This document shows, in pieces, positions 25,976 to 39,224 of a stretch of DNA of 64,000 bases. Source of the DNA: Scortum barcoo (lineage: Eukaryota; Chordata; Actinopteri; Centrarchiformes; Terapontidae); the NCBI GenBank assembly GCA_023238725.1, contig CM041531.1, positions 22,302,143 to 22,366,142 of the forward strand. The letters run 5' to 3'. How positions within the stretch are numbered: the stretch's first letter is position 1; every line of letters begins with the position of its first letter. The position numbers and the translations under genes are program-made. The notes under the pieces are model-generated. The model had not been told where the DNA came from and did no database searches. It saw only the letters and a list, made by a program, of their open reading frames with translations.

Positions 25976-28900
25976 TAGTTTCACATTTGAATCATAATTA
26001 ACTGTAAAATTTGAACATGTTGTGTGGTCTCATGTCAAATTCACTGTTGAGGACAAAAAGGGTTTGTAATGTGTGTATCTATAATTAAAAATTAATTTCA
26101 CAAAAATGCTGGTGAGGATGTTCTCACCTGTACCTGTACCTATTGCATCACAATCATCCTCACAATAAAGAATGCTCTCTTGGTGATATTTCCATAGCAG
26201 ACGTTTCTATTGTAATATCCCTGTGGGTTGAAAAATTTCTTTTTCACCTCACCTACCGTGTCTTTTATAAACAGTCAGTAATTCCCTTTGATGATGCCAA
26301 CACAAAGGTCTCTCTGTCAAAGTACTTACTCTCATTTCTCTGCGGTTTAGATTAACTCATGTTTTGACATCCTCTTGTTGCATAAGGATGATGGTGATGA
26401 TGATTGTGGCTGTGAGTGCGTGGTACACCACATACTAACAACCTTGGAAAGGGGAAAGCCACCATCATCATCATCCTGACCTTCACAGGGTGAAAATGAA
26501 ATACAATAGCCTTGATTCTGAGCACACACATGCTATCAAAGCCCATGATCTATTTTGAGTGACATATCATTCATGTGGGACTGTCAATGTGCAGATTGTG
26601 GGTGATGCAAGCAGCCTGCAAGAAATGCTTCCAGTCTCATGGTGCAGCTGAAGATGTACAAACAACGTAGTGCACCATTGTGCTTCGCTGTTTGTGTCCA
26701 TCGTATGTTATTCCCAAAGATTTTACATGGGGCTTAAAGACAAGTTTAGTAAGCACATTGGTAAAACCATTCAAAAATGCCAGTATGTTTATTCAGTCGA
26801 TCAGCTCAGACTCTTTTTATGATGGTTTAAAGTTATGGGATTTTCAGAAGTATAGCTGCTCTTATTTGCCATACTGTGTCATAAAAATCTAATCTTGTTG
26901 GTGTTCCTTATAAAGAACATGTAACACGTCTGCATAAATTGCAATACAGATTTCTGTGGGAAATATTTTTCCCATGCAGATTTAATCACCTTCCCCCTAC
27001 TGTTTTGTTTCATGACTGACACTGATACATAAAAACATGAGCGGGCACTGTAGCACAATGTGAGGGCATTTTATCGTTGGGTGCTACGCATTAAAAATGG
27101 CAAAGAATGGCATTTTTGTCCATCTGTCTGAATCAAACCTAGTAGATAACCTGGCAGCCATCCCAACGTCCAGGGGCGGTGCCTGGGGCAGAAACCTGAA
27201 TGATTCAGAGGGCTCAGAGCTGGAAACAGGCACAAGGACATGTGGGATTTTACATATTTATTGTGTCAGTCAGAATGATTGTTGGGCTGTTTTCAGGGCA
27301 CCCAAATTTCCAGTGATACATGTGCCAGTGACACAAAGTGTCCATTCATTTATTCAGGTGTCCCTCCTTTTGGGCTTTTTCATGGCATTAGTTCTCCTCT
27401 AATTAAAGTACACAGTCATTTAAGCTCCTCCACATTTTCCACTTCTGATTCAATGAGACTGAGCCTTTTACCTCTCACTGTTAAAGCTTTCTTTCTTTTA
27501 TTTTACCTCAAATTCCCTGTAAATTAACAAACTGGGATGCCATCAAAGATGAGGCTGCTTGCCCTAAAATCTCATGTATAGTAATTCACCCTGAAGACCA
27601 ATAAACAAGGTTTTCACATACCACAGTAGCCTTTATTAAATTTATTATCATCACTGAGTGACCGACCTTTGATCAAATCAGGACTGAAGGCCATAAGGTA
27701 AGAATGGGAAAGTTGCAGTCAGGGTAGTGCTGGCCTTTTCTTCCATTGAAATGAAGGTAATCAAACATATAGATGCACATAACTTCAGTCTCACAACAAC
27801 ATTTCGTTTGGTTATAATTGCTGTTTATTCACATTTTTACATCATTTAAGCCCAGTGACAGGTAACAAGTCCAGTCACAGCGGATGCAGAAAGGCTCTGC
27901 TTCACCACACTGTGCAAAGAACTTCGATTTGGCCAGTTTGTCTTGGCTCTACTTCTCCATCCTCACAGCTCTTTCATGTCTCTTTGGAATTGTACCTGGG
28001 TGGAGATAAAAACAAGGAAGAAATTCAAGAGGAGGCACAAGAAGCCCAGACTGGCCACTCCTTAGAGAAAACTGCTCTTGTCCAGGACATGCAGTCCCAT
28101 TGAACAAATGTGCATCCCCTGACCTTGCGCTTGGCATGCTTGAAAATAGTGATAAACCAAACAGTACCAATAAATATTGTGTGATTTTGTCTGGCTGATA
28201 TTTGGCTGTCAAATGAGGCAATCTATTTTTATTACTGCTTAACTGATGTCATAAAAATCCCGGGTACTGCAACACCCAGAAGAAGCAGATTTGAAAAAAG
28301 CAATTGGCATGTTTTGTGAGCGAAATTTTTCACAATTTACAGGCAAGCTCGGCAGTTTAAATAAAGGAATAACAATTTTAATAATTACATTACAGAAAGG
28401 GATTATCAGCTTAGACACAACAGATGGTCCATTATTCACTTTGATAACAGTATCACGAGGGAGACAAAGTTAAACGCTTCATTTTCATTGCATGGAAGTC
28501 AGCGAGGTTGAAAAGATAAGCCTACGGGAACAGGCATCTTGATGGTAAACTGCCCGACGTTGCTGCCAGCCATGTATCTGTATGCCAAACACTTAATGTT
28601 GGGGTTTGCCCAGAGGTGTGGAAATGCAAAAATAATGAAAGGTTATATCACTAAAGACAGCAGCCGATGTAATGGAGCAGAGAGTGATATAAATATTCGT
28701 GGCTGGTCAAGTGATTTCACACTGAACAACACTGCTGTAAATCATATGCAGTGTCTCAGTGAGGAACATCAACAAGGAGGCACTGTGCAAATAAAATAAT
28801 TTCACTACCCTGATAAGGTTTAGCTTTTCAATTAAATTACAGAAAAATCACTCACCAATTACTCAGATAATGCAAAGTTAATGTATTTCACAAGTATGGA

Positions 28901-30260
28901 GGCGATCAAAGAAATTCTGTATTATTTTAGTTAGTCTTGTCACACCACTCAGATTAATTATAGTCCACCTGTTCCCTGTCAACCGCTCTTCTAAAAGAGT
29001 TTGTTATCTCGTTAAAAGCGACACACACACATTTCTGCAATTGCTTAGGACACAGGCTTTGGGAAAAAATAGCATGAACACACCATGTCCAACCTTAATG
29101 GTATTAATGTGTGTAGAAACTTCACACTAACATTAAAGGAATAAAGCCCAGAGGAGATTATTTGATGTTTTTCCTTACCTATTATATTAGCTTATTTTTT
29201 ATCTTATATTTAACTTTACTCTTTCTAAATTCTATTTATGTGTGTTATTTTCTTTTTATATTGCCTTGTGTTTCTTTTATATTGAGTATTATTAACTTTT
29301 ATATCATATTGTATTGCCCTGTTGTGGAAAGGTGCTGCACAAATACACTGAATTAGATTAAAATTAAAATGAATAAAAATAAATAAATATTGAAACTTTG
29401 GGATTTACCAAAGATTTCTGAAAGAAGAGCTCATTTTGTGGAGCAGAGGCTTTTTTTTGCCCTCTGTGATTTCAGTTTGGTGTTTTTCTATATATTACAA
29501 TAAATAAACACCTCAGTAGGCTCAAGAGACGATGGAAGAGTAATGGTGTATGTTGAGACATGGGGGGGTGCAAAACTGAACAAGAAAGGATGAGTTTCTG
29601 ATTAGTTATTTAGGGGGAAATAATAACATTAGCCTTGGTTATGAAGTCATTTATTCAGAAAGATTTTCTGAATGTTCCAGTGTTTTATTATAAACAAGAT
29701 AAATGTACAGTATATGCTTTAAGTAGCTTATGGACTATGCAAATCTTGATAATGGTAATGAGGTCAGCTCAGCACTTTTTTGACTCACAGAGCAATTGAT
29801 TGGCATCACAGTGCTTGGATTATGTTGGGGTTTCTTTCTTGTTCTTTTCTGGAACACGAAACTCAATCCCCCCCATCGATACAAATCTACGCGGACAACA
29901 CTTCTGTTGTGTTGGAAACGGCTGACCCAAAGCTATGCAAGCCAGCTCACCGGCCCGCCCGGCAGGAAGGTTCATGGCTCCATCCCCAAGCTTCTCTCTA
30001 ATCTCCCAGTAATACAGCTTGAGTCATGATAAAACAGCTCTGATGGAGGCAAATCCTGTTATCCAGGGGAGGGAGGTTGGCGGGGGGGTGGAGGGAGTGG
30101 CAGCCTTTGTTACAGGTGGCGGATGAGTTCAAGAAATGAACCCGAGTGTGGATGTTAGGATTAAACACACCAGTACGGCACCTAAGAGGTAACACAAGTG
30201 CCGTGTATCTGAATGTCCTTTTTCACACAGGAAAATTGACTTTTTTTGCTGTTTTCTTCA
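25976..30260. other. Non-coding stretch, no gene seen
   Basis: No convincing gene. A block at about 28280-28465 is dense and only mildly AT-rich and could be a conserved non-coding element; I have no alignment to test this. The part around 29162-29400 is T-rich and then A-rich. Confidence 0.45.

Positions 30261-30313
<53 letters not shown>
30261..30313. repeat. (CT)n-(CA)n compound microsatellite
   Basis: A CT run interrupted once by TT (30261-30296), followed directly by a CA run (to 30313). Confidence 0.92.
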
Positions 30314-33300
30314 TTTCACAAGTAAAACCCTAAAAGCAGAGTGGGACACACATTTTGAGGCCAAGGAGGTTGGCTCCTAATGGAAATGCATTTCAGCTGC
30401 TGCCACACCTCATCTTCTATATTGCTTTTTCATTGAAAAGAGGGGCTCTTTGACGAGAGGAATACAGTTTTTGTAGGCCTTTGTTCCAACACTCTCATCT
30501 CTTAGAAGGACACATTAGCCCTTTATCTTTTAGAGAAATGCTGGCACATTATTTTTCCTTTATCCCATTTCATATTGGTCTCTCGCATTCAGATCTAGTC
30601 AAAAGAGATGTGAGGAAGGCTTTATGGGATCCTTTTTTGTGTAACTCGTCTCCTGATAGATGGAAAATGTACAACTTGGAACAGACCCATTTCACAGCAT
30701 TATTTATTCTTTATTTCCTTTCTGACTAGTGATAATGCTGCAGAAAAATCATGGTGTGGTCCGCTGGTCATAAGGGAAACTATTATATAATATATAAACG
30801 CACTATTTACAGTGGCTTTATGTTCTGATTTATGAACAGTATTTCATAATTCACTTTTAAAGAAAAGGTGTCAAAGATGAAGGCCGTCTTAAACTAAAAG
30901 TTGTGAGCTAGTGTGGTTAGTCACACTATCACCCAATCAAGTTTTCAGAAATACAGGAAAATACATGAATAAAAAAAAAAAAAGAGTGACAGTCTGGTAA
31001 AGAAATTTTTTTTTTAAAAGTTCAAATGTAATAAAACATTTTGATACAACCTAATTAAATCATATTTAAATCTTAAGGACACAACACATTCAAACAGAAA
31101 ACCTGTAGGTTAATAAAATATTTTATACAAGATTATATACACATAACACACAGTATGTATGTATTTTGTATATTTGGTTATTGCTTTCAACAAATTAAAC
31201 TTTTTAATAGGGGCACTTTTAAAGAGCAGCAACTTGAGTGGGAAGAACAGTGGCAGCAGATGTAAATTGAAAACAAAGATATGGGTCAGAATGGTAAGTA
31301 TGCCTATAGGCTTAATGTGCATCTAAGCAACAGACTGACACAATCTCATGATGTTTATTATTACAGCCGCTTTAAATGTATTAACCAATACATCAACCGT
31401 CCACATTTTAAAAGGTTTCTTACCTGTGTCAGAAAAAACAGAGAACAGAGACATGTGGATTTAGATACAATCTTATATACTTTTTTGTTAACTTCATGTT
31501 CTATTAGGGTAATTTAAATTGAGACTTATTTATAGCTTAATCCTAAACATTTGATATTACATACTGTTTAATTAAACATATATGTATTAATATCTTATCA
31601 TTTATGTTTGTATAATTTATTTAATTTATCATTTATTTAAGTAGATTTTCTGTAAACTTAAAGCCAGACCAGGTTAGCTTGTCAGAATAAGTTGCCACAG
31701 TGACTGAGCTTGAACTACGTTGAATTTGGTAAGTGATGCTGGGTGATAAAAGAAGAATTATGTTTGTAACAAAGGGAAGAATGAAAAAGAAAAAACAAAC
31801 AAACAAACAAATCAGGGAGGAGACGAAATAAAGATTCCTAATCCAGCCTGATTGCACCGGCTCAGTTAGTTCAGTTTCTGTAGCTGGAGGCCTTTTGATA
31901 GCCCATGATTATCTACCCGCCCTGCCATTCACTGACACAGGCTGAAGGCCAACCAATTAGCCTTTGGCCTGCAGAAAGCAATGCTCGGGCTGGTTTTGTT
32001 GTGGTGTGGTTATCTATGATAGCTAGCAGCGAAACCCCCACTTACGGTGTCAAGAGGCTGCTCGGTTCTTTTATGTAGCTGGACACCGCTGATGAGCTGT
32101 GACTGCTGGAGAGTTATGATTACAAACGCAGAGCAAACAGGATGATAATATGCTTTGTCATTCACTGAGTCCTTCTGTCAGTCAGGTTTATGCTATGCAG
32201 AGTATAGAATTGTTAAATCATTCCCTGGGAATCTTTGAAGCAGGATGAATTGACATATTTTCTCACATCCAGTGAGCATGTACTGCAGGCCTGCATTTTC
32301 AAAGAGGGAGAGGGGGGGGGGCTGCAATTTGAGAGTTAAACATGTTCAGATGAATCGGTGCAGAAAATGGTTTATTACTTTAATCCAGTTGTGGCACAAA
32401 AAAAAAGAAAAGCAGCTTACATCAAACACAATTGTTTGTATCATTTGTGATTTTTATTTTTGCAGTAATCCTGAATCAAATATTGATGCATGCTGTGTTT
32501 GTGCGCATCCTGTTTGATGGAGTGAGCTTGAAATGAAAATTTGTCACCTGTTCCATAATCCTTGACAGGAGAGTATATTAAATGTTAATCCCTCACTATT
32601 AGAGATGGTGACCGTACCAGAGAGGAGGGGGAGGAGGAGGGGAGGATAAAAGTGGGAGAATGAGATGAAATATTTCACAATATATGACTGAAATCTGAGA
32701 TAATAAAGAATTGTGATGATTGATTTACTCCACCGTTTTTTTCTTCTTTTTTTTTCGCCTCAATTCATCCACACCATTGCGAATATCATGTTATTAGCTT
32801 CCTCTTTTGACTCTGCGTCCACTGAGAATGTCTGAGATTAGTCTTGGATCGGTGCTCAACGTTGCTCCCTTCTGTGGCCAAATTGTATTCACTTGACAGC
32901 AGTCGTACAAGTAACGGCACAGAAGAAACAATTAGAGCCATAAAAGCTGATAGCTTGGGGCCCTGCAGACCAACTCTACCATTACAGAGTTATTAGACTT
33001 TGAGGGGTGGGAGGGGGGATTTAAATGAAGGCATGAGTTGAGGAGAGGAGATAGAGATGAGGGTTGAAAATCAAGAAGCATGCAGGGAAAAGAGAGAAGA
33101 GGCAAGAGAAAATAAAGACGGCATGAGAGGAAACGTGAAGAGAACTGGAGCTAAAAGAAAAGAAGAAACGAGAACAGACGTGAAGTGGGGCTTGTCTAAC
33201 AGTGGGATATAGTGGGAATATGAGGCAGGTTGGGATGAGGATAACATGACAGATCAAGGGATGAACTAAGGCATCCCACTGAGGCAGCACACAAGTTACT

Positions 33301-36300
33301 GCAGACAAAGAAGAACAGCTGTTGAGCAACTTGTTTCACATGAAAGCCCCAACAGGACAGAGGATGAGAGGATGGGAAAGTAGAGTGGGGGGAAGCAAGG
33401 AGAGGAATGTGTACAATGGACTCTGTAATGTTTATTTTGTTATATTTATTTCATCCAGGTAAATAAAATATGCATTGCAGAATGTATCAGCATGAACACA
33501 CAGAGTACGACTAAGAGGCCTACATCTCAGACTGTCAGACTTGACATTAACATTATTTAGAGTGTAGGGCATTAAAACCGCACCTGCAGCCACTTCTGCA
33601 CATCTGCACATACAACAGAGTATGTGACCAAATTAAATACATTCACTCATTAGGCAGCAGATTGTGAGTGGGAAAGTTTAAGGGGGTGCAAAGTAGGGGG
33701 CGATTTTGGACTCCACTAGTTCCTGAGTGAAAAGTCCCCTTCATTTTATCCATAGACAGAGTTATGTGACTCACAGTTTGAGATCCTCTCTGACTTGGTT
33801 TGGATTGAGACTCTCCCAGTTAAGTCATCAGTGCAAAGTATTAATAACTGTGTTACAAAATATTTGGTTCCTTGATAAAAAGTTGGAGATCTTATTGAGG
33901 TTGAAGTCTGCATACTTAAAAACCAAGGTGCATTTTGGCAAGAAACATCCAATTGTAGAATCGCATAAAAATAGTTCTGTGCCGTGCACTGATAGTGGGA
34001 GGTGGATGCTAAGGACAAAGGTGTTGAGAAAACTGAAAACAAATTCAATGAAAAAGCATTTTAAATTCACAACAGCGCTGATTCATGACACTGACTGGTT
34101 TCTTTTACATAATAAAGCCAGCTAAGGCTCATGGGTGTTGTTTTATTTAGCCCTGTTGCCCAAATTTATCTAAAAAACACAATTTCTCGGGAACAAAGAT
34201 CAAATCGAAGTAGAGCTGGTGGTCATAATATAAAAAAAGATCTTTACATAAGTTGTCTTCTGTTTCAATGTGAAGTAAGATGAGAATATCATTAAAAGTA
34301 AGAAACCTACAACTCCTCCCACTAATAAAACTGTCCTACCATCAAAGAACACTTAATCCCCCCACGAACACACAAGAAAACATTTGCACCATTACATATG
34401 ACTCTTCTAACGGAGTGGATGATTATTGCTCCACTGGGCTTCAACATAAGAAGCGGCAAGTCAGCCTTCATAATTGAAAAAACCTTCGAGATTGTGCATT
34501 GCCTCCAAAGGGTTTGAGATCATCAACTTCTTATATTGAATTCAATCTGGGAGTAATATAGTGCCAACGTGTAGCTTACTCTATTGACCTCATTCACATC
34601 ATTCTCGGTTTGTAATTTTACTAAAATCCCTGAATGAACAGAATGAACCACAAAGAACCAAAAGGGCTTGTACAGAAAGGTATGATGACAACATTACAGA
34701 AGCCATAAAACTTTCGGCCAGTTGTTTAATTTGTCTGTTTCCTTACTTTCCTTACAAAATTTGTCAGGTCTGAGCTATAATCATCAACTCCAAAATCCAT
34801 ACTCTGCGCTATGTGAGCAGATGTTTATTCAAAAATATAATCAGCCGCGACACATTCAGCATTTAAAGTCATAGATTGTGCTTCGGTGATGATCAGCTCA
34901 AATCTTTCTATCTATGGGCGTCATGGCAGGTGGCTGAAACTTGTATCAGTTTTCCCTTTTGCCTTGAAATGCATTTAATGTGTGGTCTAATTGGAGCTAA
35001 AAGATGGGATGCCATTCCCTTTCACTCCCTCATCAAGCACGCCCTGCTTCCGCTTTTTACAGTATATGCCCACAGCAGCAAGAGACGATCAAGTTCAGGC
35101 TTCTTCATCTGTAAATGGAGTGCTGCCGTGACAGCCCTTACCCTGTTGTTCACTCTTCCATATGACACTTCACAGCCTTAATTACAATCCACCGCCTGTT
35201 TGTTCAAAAAATCCAGACCTCCCAATCCAGTAAAGTGTAAGGGGAACAAATTGTGATTACTTGATAATAGACACTGTTAGGTCTGCCCAATTAACCATGC
35301 ACCATTAGCATAAACAAGAGTTTGGCTGACTGTAAATCATACTGGTTTTTGCTAAACTGCTTATTATAATGGAGGACATCATTTGTGCTCCACAGGCAGC
35401 GCTATCACCTAAGCAGTCAAATGAAAAAGAAGTGTAGCGTGACAAGAGCTTCTGAATGTACGGGACACAGTACTAAAAGATTTTACTTTACTTTTCAGCT
35501 TGTTTAACTTATTTTTGTGTGTGTGCATATTGATTTAGAGCAAAACCCTATCCCTGAATGAGCATAATATAACTATTTGAATAATGGCTTTTGCAGTCAC
35601 AGAGAACACAATGTGAAATTACAGTAAACGTCTGAAAAATCTGCACACGTTATGAACAACAATGTATCTGTAATCCTGATGTTCCAGTAATTATAAAAAA
35701 ATTAAAGAAATAACCCCTAAAAACATAGTACAGGAGGATGAGACAAGTGACAGTATCCTTTCTATACTATACTATCATCTTTATCTATCTTAGAAACCAA
35801 GCAAAAGGTGGGCTCGTCTGTCTTCTTAGACACAAGTTTTCCCTGATTCTCATCTGTGATATCATTCCTGCTTTCTATTCAACTGATTTATTTTCCATTC
35901 AGTGAGAGTTTTACTAGCGCTTACAGTGATCTGTTTAAGACAACTTTTAAGAGATAGCTTTAATGGTTGCGTGCTGCAAAAATGTAAATACAGCATCATG
36001 GCATCAAATCTTACAGTGGCCTACAGCAAATGTTTCTTGCAGAACATTAACATAAACTCATATCGTTACTTAGCTAAAGCATCACTAAATGCAACAGTGA
36101 ACTACTGCACATTACACATTTACAACTGAGGGTAGATGAAGCAGCATCTCCTGACCTAATAAATACAAAAAAGAGAAAAGGCTGCACTATGTAAAGTTAG
36201 TAATTATGAGAGCATCATCAGCATAAAAGCATGAAATGTAAATGAAATGTAAATTCAGTAAGTAAATGTAAATTAAGTGAGTAAAAAGGTAATTGAGAAT

Positions 36301-37232
36301 CACTTTTAATTTGATTGTCTTCAAAGAAATGGAAATCATAAAATGTGAAATAACACAGGCACAGAATGCTACTTATAATAGCATCTGTGTCACTCAGGGA
36401 ATGAAGGAATATTAGATGCTTAATGCTCTTTCTTCCCACTTGTCCTGTTTAGTCAGTGATTGAATAAAGGCATAAGTGGTAGAAAAACAAAAGGGAAGCT
36501 TTTCTGTCGTTTACTGTATGATTTAATTTTAAATCTGAAATTTAAATTTTAACTTCTCCTCTTCCATTTCATTTCTACCTTCCTCCATTTGTGTTTAGTT
36601 GTCCGTGCAGCTCCTGGTTTCACCTTGCCCTCCGGGACAGTTCTGGGTAGAGCTTATATTAACAATGTTTGGCTCCATCTTTTACTCCCTGTCCTGTATG
36701 TGAGCCAAGTCAAAAATAACACCCCTGGATATCTTGTACCTAGGCAAATGCAATATACTTTATATCCAGACATCACTATGCGTGGTGTTAGTAAGTTGAC
36801 TGTGAAATAGTCATGCTAAACTCAGTATATGAGTTCAAGATTCTACAGTTAATGTTGTAACCAGCCAGCACTGGATATGCAAGTTTCTCCACAGGAGACA
36901 AAATCTGCTGCAACAGAGGAATAGATGGATTTTAAATTTATTTATGGAGGCAGCAACAGTGGTTTGTTTGAAATAAATCTAAATCTTTCTCATTGTTTAT
37001 TGCATTTGTAGGCTCGCACATTTATCAAAAGCTTCAGCAGCGGTATGTTTAGGGCCCGAGTTCTGTTCATCCGTTTTGAGGATGTTAATATCTGGTACAC
37101 TCTTTCCCTCCGTCTCCTGTTCTCACTCCATCAGCTCACCTGGGCCTTGCTACGTCTGCCTTTTAATTGGCTGTGTTTTAATCCCTGCAGTGAAATTCAA
37201 CACCTCATTAAAGCCTTTGGCAAAACCTGAAT
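30314..37232. other. Non-coding stretch with possible conserved elements
   Basis: No gene recognised over almost 7 kb. Points of note are A-runs (30970-30982), a purine-rich tract (about 33000-33180), a G-rich purine patch (32610-32650), and blocks at about 31880-32110 and 34890-35180 whose mixed, non-repetitive composition resembles vertebrate conserved non-coding DNA. Open frames here (for example a 132-codon frame at 33727-34125) have no recognisable domain and overlap equally long frames on the other strand. Confidence 0.45.
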
Positions 37233-37312
37233 CATTCAATGAAGAACAGGCAATTAAAGGGATGTTGGCCTCCATGCCAACATCCCTTTAATTGCCTGTT
37301 TTTCATTGAATG
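37233..37312. repeat. Near-perfect 37-bp palindrome with 6-nt loop
   Basis: The left arm 37233-37269 and the right arm 37276-37312 are reverse complements over 37 bp with one mismatch (GAAGAAC against GAAAAAC within the arms), separated by the loop CTCCAT. The stem contains ggcaattaaagggatgttgg. It is far too long and exact to be chance. Either DNA strand, if transcribed, would give a nearly perfect hairpin. A conserved microRNA precursor normally has bulges and a larger loop, so a recent snap-back (inverted) duplication is more likely. No transposon target duplication is visible beside it. Confidence 0.97.
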
Positions 37313-39182
37313 TTCCTGTTGGCTGATTTATTGACTGGCTGAATGTGGTTGGTTGCTTGTCTGTCTCCCATCCGTCCTCTTTTCTGGAGAGGTATTTACA
37401 TGTCATATCTCTCCAAATGGCCATTTTTGGATGCAAAATGACATCTGGTCGGGTCATGTGGTGTTTTTTTTTCAGAATAGCGGTACACAGTTTAGCACAC
37501 AAACATTTCTCTGAGTAAATCACTGTGGATTTTAACTTGAGGTAATCAAAGAGCACAGTGGACATAAATCATATATTTCCTGAATTATGTAGATTTAGAA
37601 AAGAGACCATATTACCTAATCCATCATCTTCAAATGCAAGGTGAAGCTTAAGAGAAATTCATCCAAATATACCACACAGCAGCCCCCTATAGAATTTGGG
37701 TTGAGAACACTTCACCTATTGGGATTTTTTTTCCATCATCATAGAGTCTGAAATTGTGACAATCATTAGGTTTTAGTATTTTCATTACATAGCTGAAACA
37801 AAAACCGAGAAACACAGCCACCTGATGAAAGTGGAAAGCTTTTTACCTTCGGGCTTGTTTGCTGTGCCTGTGAGAGCGAGGCTCGCTCTTTAATTTGAGC
37901 AGTACCCCGGCAAAGATGATTAATGGAATTCCTATGCACTCGGATCGGTTCTCACAGGTGATTTAAAGGTATAATAATCCTTTACGATATTGCTCTGTGG
38001 TTTCCAGGCCATTAAAATAACACCAAATGTGTCAGACGAACACAAGCAGTTCATTTAAAACAGATTGCTGGCCTAGTGTGGGACTGGGACCCAGACACTT
38101 GGGAGCTATTGCTAAGGTGTCACTTCTCTGGCTGTGTGCACGGAAGAAAAATGGACAACATTTAGTGTGGTTCATATCTCAAATTTCATTTTATAATCCA
38201 CACACCTAAATGAAGCATTGCCTATCCAGAGTATCTAACTGGTCTTCAAAGGATGTATGTTTGCGTGTGCTAGCTTTTACAAGGAAAAATGCTTATCCCT
38301 GTGAGTTTTTTAAACACATTCCTCTGCGCAACCATTCAATGGTTTTGCATAATCATTTCATTTTTGCTTAATGTAAATATAGAATGCAAATAATTTTGTT
38401 GTTATGAAACTGAAAAACTCACCCAGTATCTTGCCATGGGCAGAAAAATATGCTGCAGTACCAGTGTTAACCCTTTTGCAGAAAAACACTGATCTCAACT
38501 GAGCTGAATGTGCTGTGTTTGTCCCTTTTTGTATTGTAGGCAGCAGAGACTTCTCTCCAATAGCAAACGTCTGCATCTAAATCCTACAATAGCCACGGTT
38601 TCTAAGGTGGCACATTCACAAAGAAAATCAGAAAGTCAAGGGCTGGATATAAATATTGCTGCAATGAAATATTACTGAATAACTGAAAGTAAATATAAAA
38701 GGTATCCACCCACTAAAATCCCCCTGTTGAAACCGACTACAGTGCCGAGTTTGCTAGAAAATTGTTTTCAATGAAAACTGTTGACAGTGAGGTCTGGGGG
38801 CTTACACCCTGCTTACAGTTAAGTACCTCTCTGTTTAATCTGCTTGTTTAATGTTATTTTTTATTTAACAGGCAGACAGCTCTCTAGATCAGTGATACAA
38901 GTACAAGTTTTGCCCAAACATGTGGTTATTACACGGGGCTGTCAGAAACTAAAGAATTCCTGTTTGTTGCTGCCTGATAGGTCAGATTCGGACTGGCACC
39001 ACGCCTTTGTATTTTGTCCTTCATTTACGCTTCTTTTAAGTTTGGAAATTATCTTGTTCATTACTTTGGTGCACTTTATGGCACTTTACTTTGGTGGTCA
39101 GGTTGCGGGTGGGTAGGGCATTCCTTTATTTCTCATTTGTTCTCATCTTTGTGCTCTTGTTTTCTGTGTCGTTTCATTTACA
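37313..39182. other. Non-coding stretch, no gene seen
   Basis: No gene recognised. The block at about 37850-38060 has the look of conserved non-coding DNA (inference from composition only). Confidence 0.45.
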
Positions 39183-39183
39183 A

Positions 39184-39223
<40 letters not shown>
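39183..39223. repeat. (GAAA)n microsatellite
   Basis: About ten tandem GAAA units. Confidence 0.95.

Positions 39224-39224
<1 letters not shown>

Noticed and set aside
33727..34125. 132-codon plus-strand frame
   Set aside because: Two long minus-strand frames overlap it, it shows no domain, and there is no splice or promoter support.
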